From NCBI GenBank assembly GCA_902782885.1, contig CACZOW010000037.1, forward strand, positions 1 to 9,012: a stretch of 9,012 nt of DNA, read 5' to 3'. The position numbers and the translations under genes were made by a program. How positions within the stretch are numbered: position 1 is the stretch's first letter; each line of letters opens with the position of its first letter. This DNA comes from an uncultured Ruminococcus sp. GTDB lineage: Bacteria; Bacillota; Clostridia; UBA1212; UBA1255. This document shows positions 4,849 through 9,012 of the stretch, one piece after another. The notes under the pieces were generated by a model. It ran no database searches and was not told the origin of the DNA. It saw only the letters and a program-made list of their open reading frames with translations.

Positions 4849-6141
4849 ATGAAAAAGCGGTATATTATTTTGGTATTGACCATTACGGCGGCGCTGCTGG
4901 CTTCGTTCGTTTTCGAGGGCAGCAGGGTCTTTTCGTCGTCGCTGAAAGACATAGAGAACCAAATCGGTTCCGCGGGGGATAAGAAGGACAACATTGCCGA
5001 CCAGATCGGCGAGGTCAACGATCAGATCGCCGCCCGCCAGCAGGAGCTGGATGCGTCCACGCGCCGCTACACCGAGATGCTCCGCGAAAAACAGCAGAAC
5101 TCGGATGAGCTGAAGCAGCAGCTGGAGGATCTGGACGATCTGTACGCCTCGATCGCGGAACTGAACGGCACCATTGCCGAAATGGAGGCGCAGTACGAGG
5201 CCGCGCTGGCGCTGTTCTTCAAGCGCGCCGCGATCACCAGCAGATATTCCAATTACAGTTCGCTTAAATTGTTCACCGAATCGCGCAGCGTTTTCACATA
5301 TACCAATCTCACGCGCCTGGTCTCCAATATGCTGGAAAACGACGTGGACGAGATGGAACGCCTCAAGCTGATGAAGCAGGATATCGAGGCGAAGAAGCAG
5401 ATGACCGAGCTCACCACGCTGGATCTTCAGGCGGCGATCGCCGAAAAGGAAGCGATCATCGAGAAACTGATCAACGATCAGGAGATCCTGGAAGAGGATA
5501 TGCAGGCCAGCCGCGCGGCGATCGCGAAGCTGGAGGCGGAAGAGGACAAACTGGAAGAGGAGTCCAAAAAGCTGGCGGCGGAGATCAAGGCGCTGCGGGC
5601 CGAATATGACGCCATCCTGGAGCGTCAGCGCAGGGAGAAAGAGGAAGCCGAGCGCAAAGCCCGCGAAGCCGCGGAGAGAGCGGAGCGCGAACGCCAGCAG
5701 CAGGAGCAGCAGCAACAGCAAAACGAATGGCTGAGCGATCCGAACCATATGGTATTCCCGGCGGTGGAAGGCATCCGCATTTCTTCGCCGTACGGCTGGC
5801 GCATCCATCCGGTATACAAAACCAGAAAATTCCATAACGGTATCGACATTGCCGCGTGCTACGGTACGGATATCATTGCCGCCCTCAGCGGTACGGTGAC
5901 GAAAGCGCGCTGGAACGATTCGTACGGTTATTACGTGCTTATTTATCACGGTGACGGCATGACCACGCTGTACGGGCATTGCTCCAAGCTGCTGGTCAAA
6001 GAAGGGGATTACGTGGAGCGCGGTCAGCGCATTGCCCTCGTCGGAAGCACCGGCGTCAGCACAGGCAACCACCTGCATTTTGAGATACGTATTGACGGCG
6101 AGACCAGAGATCCGATGGATTATCTGCCGCCGATGAATTAA
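4849..6141 (+). CDS. M23 family murein endopeptidase with coiled-coil N-terminus (EnvC/NlpD-like)
   Basis: A 430-residue secreted or membrane-anchored protein. A basic start and hydrophobic segment (5-22) form a signal peptide or anchor. Residues about 32-280 are a long heptad-rich coiled coil full of Glu, Lys, Gln and Ala, then a Glu/Arg-rich stretch and a Gln tract (283-291), and a C-terminal LytM/M23 peptidase domain from about 310. All metal and catalytic residues of the family are present: H329 and D333 in HNGID, H377 in YGH, and H408 and H410 in HLH. It is therefore probably an active Zn-dependent endopeptidase cutting peptidoglycan cross-links, unlike EnvC-type activators that have lost ligands. 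The coiled coil is likely to mediate autoinhibition or docking to a division or elongation partner, as in EnvC-like proteins; no FtsX or FtsE gene is visible here. The solute-binding protein gene follows after 19 nt, probably in the same transcript. Confidence 0.92.
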   Translation: MKKRYIILVLTITAALLASFVFEGSRVFSSSLKDIENQIGSAGDKKDNIADQIGEVNDQIAARQQELDASTRRYTEMLREKQQNSDELKQQLEDLDDLYASIAELNGTIAEMEAQYEAALALFFKRAAITSRYSNYSSLKLFTESRSVFTYTNLTRLVSNMLENDVDEMERLKLMKQDIEAKKQMTELTTLDLQAAIAEKEAIIEKLINDQEILEEDMQASRAAIAKLEAEEDKLEEESKKLAAEIKALRAEYDAILERQRREKEEAERKAREAAERAERERQQQEQQQQQNEWLSDPNHMVFPAVEGIRISSPYGWRIHPVYKTRKFHNGIDIAACYGTDIIAALSGTVTKARWNDSYGYYVLIYHGDGMTTLYGHCSKLLVKEGDYVERGQRIALVGSTGVSTGNHLHFEIRIDGETRDPMDYLPPMN

Positions 6142-6160
6142 TTTCGCAGGGAGTGTTCAT

Positions 6161-7519
6161 ATGAAAAACATCAAAAAAATTATTTTGCTGGTGATCGCGT
6201 TCATCATCTCTGCTTCGTGTTTTTCCTGTAAACAGAAACGGCCGATCCAGTACGGCGTCGTGGAGGAGGGCGAAGAGGTCCAGGTCAAAGGCACCGTGAC
6301 GATCTCGGCGTACAACTCCGCGGGCGAGGAGGGCAAGACTTCGATCCGCGCGCTGGCGCAGGCGTTTGAGAACAAGTATCCCGGCACTAAAGTGCGTGTG
6401 GATATCTCCATCACCGACCAGAGCAGCACCGCGACCCGTATCTCCTCCGGCGACATCGGCGACGTATTCTTCTTCTGGGAGGAAGATACATACAAATACG
6501 CGATCACGCACAACGCGCTGATGAACCTCACGCAGTATCTGGCGCCGCTGGATATTGACATCGGCAACATCTACTCCGGTACGATGGACCTCGGCCGCGT
6601 CAACGGCTACATTTATATGGTTGCCCGCGACCACACCCACATTGCGCTTATCTACAACAGAGACGCGCTGAAAGAAGTCGGACTGCCTGATCCTCCGAAG
6701 GGCTGGACCTGGGACGATTTCAAGGAATATTGTGAAAAACTCACCATCGTCAGCCAGGAAGACGGAAAGTACGACCAGGTCGGCGCGCAGATCGATTTCA
6801 GCTACGGTCCTTCGCTGATCCCCGTGCTGCAGGGCTGGGGCGGCAAATGGGTGGATACACGCAGCAAACACATTGACCTGACGTCGCAGGAAGTCGTGCA
6901 GGGCATAGGTGAACTCATCGGGCTCATGGAGCAGGGATACATCGTTCCCACGGGTGCGTCCGGCGAGATCGCGTCGCGCTACAGCCGTGTCAGCGGCAAC
7001 ACCACCCGCGTCGTTTTCCACGACATGGTGTTCCCGGAGCTGGCAACACGGGCGAAAAACTACGATGACCTGGGCGTTGACTGGGATGTCTGCGACTGGT
7101 TCGCGTATCCGGTGCATTCCGTGGGCGCGGGCGCTACCGGTTTCGGCGTGTACAACCGCACCGCCAATCCCAATGCCGCCGCGGCGCTGGCGCTGTTCTT
7201 CTACACCGAGGACGGTCAACGCGCATATAACGGCCAGATCGGCGGCTCCGTTCCGAACGTCCGCTCACTGGCGGAGGATGATTTCTGGCGCGTGGGCGGT
7301 CACGAAGACACCAACTACGACGCGTTCGTCAGCTATCCGGACAATGATATCGTAGGTAAATTCGAATGCCTGATGCCGCCGGAGGTCGCGTCGATCCTGA
7401 AGAACAACGCGGCGTCGATCTTCTCGAAACATTTCTCCGGTTCGTCTGATTACAGAGATACGCTGGCCAAGATAGAAGCGCAGGCCAACGAGAAATGGAG
7501 CCAGCTGCTCGGAAGTTAA
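6161..7519 (+). CDS. Family-1 extracellular solute-binding lipoprotein of an ABC importer
   Basis: A 452-residue protein of the sugar-type solute-binding family. The N-terminus has a basic head and hydrophobic core (7-16), then Cys at 20 and 23; neither fits a perfect lipobox (SAS-C20 or CFS-C23), but one of them is probably lipidated. From about residue 45 the sequence TVTISAYNSAGEEGKTSIRA starts the first lobe, followed by an ALAQAFENKYPGTKVRVD helix-strand typical of the family, GDIGDVFFFWEE where ligand-facing residues occur, and LIYNRDALKEVGLPDPPKGWTWDDFKEYCEKL, the usual hinge region with W-x-W-D-D-F. Such proteins capture a carbohydrate or other small solute and hand it to a membrane permease, but no importer permease is in the window. 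The ATG has AGGGAG (6148-6153) 7 nt upstream. It lies 19 nt after the M23 gene, so may be cotranscribed. Substrate unknown. Confidence 0.9.
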   Translation: MKNIKKIILLVIAFIISASCFSCKQKRPIQYGVVEEGEEVQVKGTVTISAYNSAGEEGKTSIRALAQAFENKYPGTKVRVDISITDQSSTATRISSGDIGDVFFFWEEDTYKYAITHNALMNLTQYLAPLDIDIGNIYSGTMDLGRVNGYIYMVARDHTHIALIYNRDALKEVGLPDPPKGWTWDDFKEYCEKLTIVSQEDGKYDQVGAQIDFSYGPSLIPVLQGWGGKWVDTRSKHIDLTSQEVVQGIGELIGLMEQGYIVPTGASGEIASRYSRVSGNTTRVVFHDMVFPELATRAKNYDDLGVDWDVCDWFAYPVHSVGAGATGFGVYNRTANPNAAAALALFFYTEDGQRAYNGQIGGSVPNVRSLAEDDFWRVGGHEDTNYDAFVSYPDNDIVGKFECLMPPEVASILKNNAASIFSKHFSGSSDYRDTLAKIEAQANEKWSQLLGS

Positions 7520-8631
7520 TGCGCTTCGCGGTATTCCGCCAGCAGCAGATCCACCATGCGCCCGTAACTGCGGGTGCCGTCGGGGATGTTTTGGACTTGT
7601 AAATATGTATTGTTGACTGCCGACGAGATCTTCGCCGGCAGTTCGTTTTTTTCTTCAAAGCTTTTCCAGAATTTGTCCGCGGCGGCAATATCCCGCAGCA
7701 CCCCGCGATTGATCAGCGGCAGTACGCGCCGGTACGCCTCGCCGCTCGCGCGGCCGAGTGCGCTCAGGCTGTAGGAGAGCGCCTCCAGATAGCCGGAGTA
7801 GCGGAAGAGGGGATCCGGGTTGTTGACCGCCGCCAGGTACCCCACGTAATTGGCCTCGTCCTCCCGCGCCACGCCGCGCTGATGCGCCATTTCGTGGCAG
7901 ATGGTGTGGGGGAGTTCGTACACGGGCGTGCGGGCATTGACGATCGCCTCCGGTGAAATGTACGGATAGATGCCGGAGATCTGGAAATAACACATAAGCG
8001 TGGAGGTCAGCGCGGGCTTGGGCCGCGGATAGAAGCCCTGAAATTCCGGAAAGCGACCGGCGATCGCGTCGTACCCGGCCTGCGCCTGTTCGCACAGTTC
8101 AAACACGGTCGCGTCCGATATCACCGTGCCGTTCGCGTCCTGCGGCAGCTTGTTGCGTTCCGCGGCGGCGCGCTCGCTGAGTTCGGTGCACAGATCCATC
8201 AGTTCCGCGGCGGTGGATTCTTTAAGTTCGTAACCGTGGCGCTCGGCGAAGGTCAACGCGTTGTAATTGAGCCCTCCGAACCACACATACAGTATCACCG
8301 CCAGCGCGGCGAGGGTCAATACGTTCAGTCCGTATTTTGCCAGCGGCCTCGCGGAGCCCCGCGTGAAGCAGCGCACGACCGACACAATCAGCGCAACGGG
8401 CAGCACCGCGCATAAAATCAAAAGCGCCAGCTCGCCCGCGGAATACGGTATGAGGTTCTCGAGCCATTTGACGGGCAACGATATGTACTTGAACACGCCC
8501 TGCGTATACAACTTCGTGACGGTTTCGGGCGTGCGGCGCGTGAGGAACAGCACCCCGGCGGACAACCCCGCCAGGACCACCAGAACCGCTGTGACTATTA
8601 TCTTGGTTTTGAGTGACTTGGGCTTTTTCAT
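7516..8631 (-). CDS. DUF3810-type membrane zinc metalloprotease-like protein
   Basis: A 371-residue protein with three N-terminal membrane segments (about 11-30, 65-86, 101-118), a GGLNYNALTFAERHG motif after the third, and a large domain with CHEMAHQRGVAREDEANYVGYLA. Zinc-ligand candidates are H246 and H250, with catalytic E247; E259 in the following DEAN is a likely third ligand. This order matches the DUF3810 family of uncharacterised membrane proteins with a gluzincin-like motif; activity and substrate are unknown. The start is the ATG at 8631, chosen because a well-formed promoter lies immediately before it and no Shine-Dalgarno site is seen; the frame is open further upstream to 8847, but that region is low complexity and overlaps the neighbouring promoter. 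Its TAA stop overlaps the stop of the solute-binding gene in TTAA at 7516-7519. It is transcribed alone. Confidence 0.87.
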   Translation of the reverse strand: MKKPKSLKTKIIVTAVLVVLAGLSAGVLFLTRRTPETVTKLYTQGVFKYISLPVKWLENLIPYSAGELALLILCAVLPVALIVSVVRCFTRGSARPLAKYGLNVLTLAALAVILYVWFGGLNYNALTFAERHGYELKESTAAELMDLCTELSERAAAERNKLPQDANGTVISDATVFELCEQAQAGYDAIAGRFPEFQGFYPRPKPALTSTLMCYFQISGIYPYISPEAIVNARTPVYELPHTICHEMAHQRGVAREDEANYVGYLAAVNNPDPLFRYSGYLEALSYSLSALGRASGEAYRRVLPLINRGVLRDIAAADKFWKSFEEKNELPAKISSAVNNTYLQVQNIPDGTRSYGRMVDLLLAEYREAH

Positions 8632-8637
8632 GCGGAT

Positions 8638-8666
8638 ATTATACAATGGCGGAGGGCAAGGGGCAA
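8638..8666 (-). promoter_or_regulatory. Promoter of the DUF3810 gene, predicting a leaderless mRNA
   Basis: On the minus strand TTGCCC (8666-8661, four of six) is followed after 17 nt by a perfect TATAAT (8643-8638). Only 6 nt separate the -10 from the ATG at 8631, so transcription should start at or within a base or two of the start codon. No ribosome binding site can exist on such a transcript. Confidence 0.7.
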
Positions 8667-8699
8667 GGGGGAAATGGCAAGGGGCAAATGACAAATGGC
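8651..8699 (+). repeat. Purine-rich imperfect ~21-bp tandem repeat / G-run array
   Basis: The word GGCAAGGGGCAA occurs at 8655-8666 and 8676-8687, and AAATGGC at 8672-8678 and 8693-8699, each 21 bp apart, giving about two and a half imperfect units. Four G-runs (8654-8656, 8660-8663, 8667-8671, 8681-8684) with loops of 3, 3 and 9 nt could form a G-quadruplex on the plus strand. The array overlaps the -35 element of the minus-strand promoter. Confidence 0.7.
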
Positions 8700-8720
8700 C
8701 GCACAGGGCCGAATTGTCAG

Positions 8721-8749
8721 TTGAAGAACCTCTCAAAAAATGATATAAT
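8721..8749 (+). promoter_or_regulatory. Promoter of the downstream secreted-protein gene
   Basis: TTGAAG (8721-8726, four of six) and an extended -10 TGATATAAT (8741-8749) are separated by 17 nt between -35 and TATAAT. The start would be near 8756, giving a leader of about 40 nt. Divergent from the promoter at 8638-8666. Confidence 0.75.
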
Positions 8750-8794
8750 AGCATCAATACAGCTCCATAGACTGATAAAGCAAGGAGGAACGGT

Positions 8795-9012
8795 ATGAAA
8801 AAGTTGTTTGCTTTTGTATTGACGCTGGCGGTGTGCGTGACGTGCATGGCCGGTATTGCCGCCGTGCAGGCGGAGGAGAGCGTTGCCCTGCCGGATTACT
8901 ACAAGACCTGCCTGGACGACTACATGGCGATAAACTGCGCCGGCGCGCCCAAGACCGAAAACGGAGTGCGGTACCTGCACATTATCGGCGACGAAGGAAC
9001 GAACGACGCGTA
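8795..9012 (+). CDS. Secreted protein of unknown function, N-terminal part; 3' end outside window
   Basis: Only 72 residues are visible. The N-terminus is a clear Sec signal peptide: basic MKK, hydrophobic core 4-22, and a probable signal peptidase I cleavage site after AVQA (23-26) just before EES. The mature part starts with an acidic, Tyr-containing stretch (ALPDYYKTCLDDYM) with Cys at 39 and 48, followed by VRYLHIIGDEGTNDA. I do not recognise a family from this fragment. The ATG at 8795 has AAGGAGG (8782-8788) 6 nt upstream, a strong ribosome site, and a good promoter stands 46 nt further up, so start and expression are well supported. The neighbouring gene on the other side of the divergent promoters is the DUF3810 protein. 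Confidence 0.85.
   Translation, partial: MKKLFAFVLTLAVCVTCMAGIAAVQAEESVALPDYYKTCLDDYMAINCAGAPKTENGVRYLHIIGDEGTNDA

Noticed and set aside
4756..6078. 440-residue open frame on the minus strand opposite the M23 gene
   Set aside because: It is exactly antisense to a gene with complete catalytic motifs, has no ribosome site, and its Leu/Arg-rich composition is what the reverse of a Gln/Glu/Lys coiled coil gives.
6056..7219. 387-residue open frame on the minus strand opposite the solute-binding gene
   Set aside because: Antisense shadow of a well-supported gene; no recognisable domain and no initiation signals.
8632..8847. N-terminal extension of the DUF3810 protein
   Set aside because: It would run through the G-rich repeat and the start region of the divergent gene; the promoter and the MKKPKS membrane-protein start support 8631.

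Overview
The window looks like chromosomal DNA of a moderately GC-rich Firmicute, probably a Clostridia-like gut bacterium. This is inferred from Shine-Dalgarno sites of the GGAGG type, sigma-A-like TTGnnn-17-TATAAT promoters (two with an extended TGn -10), lipoprotein signals and clostridial-type envelope proteins. There is no rRNA, tRNA, CRISPR array, insertion sequence or phage gene. The genus cannot be named from the sequence alone.

Layout, left to right: (1) the 3' end of a NodB-type polysaccharide deacetylase (2-502, +); (2) a GC-rich, hairpin-rich spacer (503-661); (3) a small membrane protein with an HEWGH zinc-protease motif (662-1150, -) with its own promoter at 1226-1254; (4) a divergent regulatory region (1151-1655) with a 15-bp tandem duplication, a 15-bp A/T inverted repeat and a plus-strand promoter; (5) an apparent operon of ABC exporter ATPase (1656-2360), ABC-2-like permease (2365-3981) and a Thr/Ala/Pro-rich lipoprotein (3997-4599); (6) a spacer with two tandem related stem-loops and a promoter (4600-4848); (7) an apparent operon of an M23 murein endopeptidase with a coiled-coil N-terminus (4849-6141) and an orphan family-1 solute-binding lipoprotein (6161-7519); (8) a convergent membrane metalloprotease-like DUF3810 protein (7516-8631, -), whose stop overlaps the previous stop in a shared TTAA; (9) a divergent intergenic region with a purine-rich ~21-bp repeat and two promoters; (10) the 5' end of a secreted protein of unknown function (8795-9012, +).

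The common theme is the cell envelope: peptidoglycan or glycan modification (deacetylase, M23 peptidase), two unrelated membrane HExxH proteins, an exporter with a surface-stalk lipoprotein, and a substrate-binding lipoprotein. No complete, clearly new system (defence, secretion or mobile) is evident. The less ordinary signals are the predicted leaderless start of the DUF3810 gene, the tandem stem-loops with a possible pseudoknot at 4611-4715, the lipoprotein start without a Shine-Dalgarno site, and the pairing of a murein hydrolase with a solute-binding protein.
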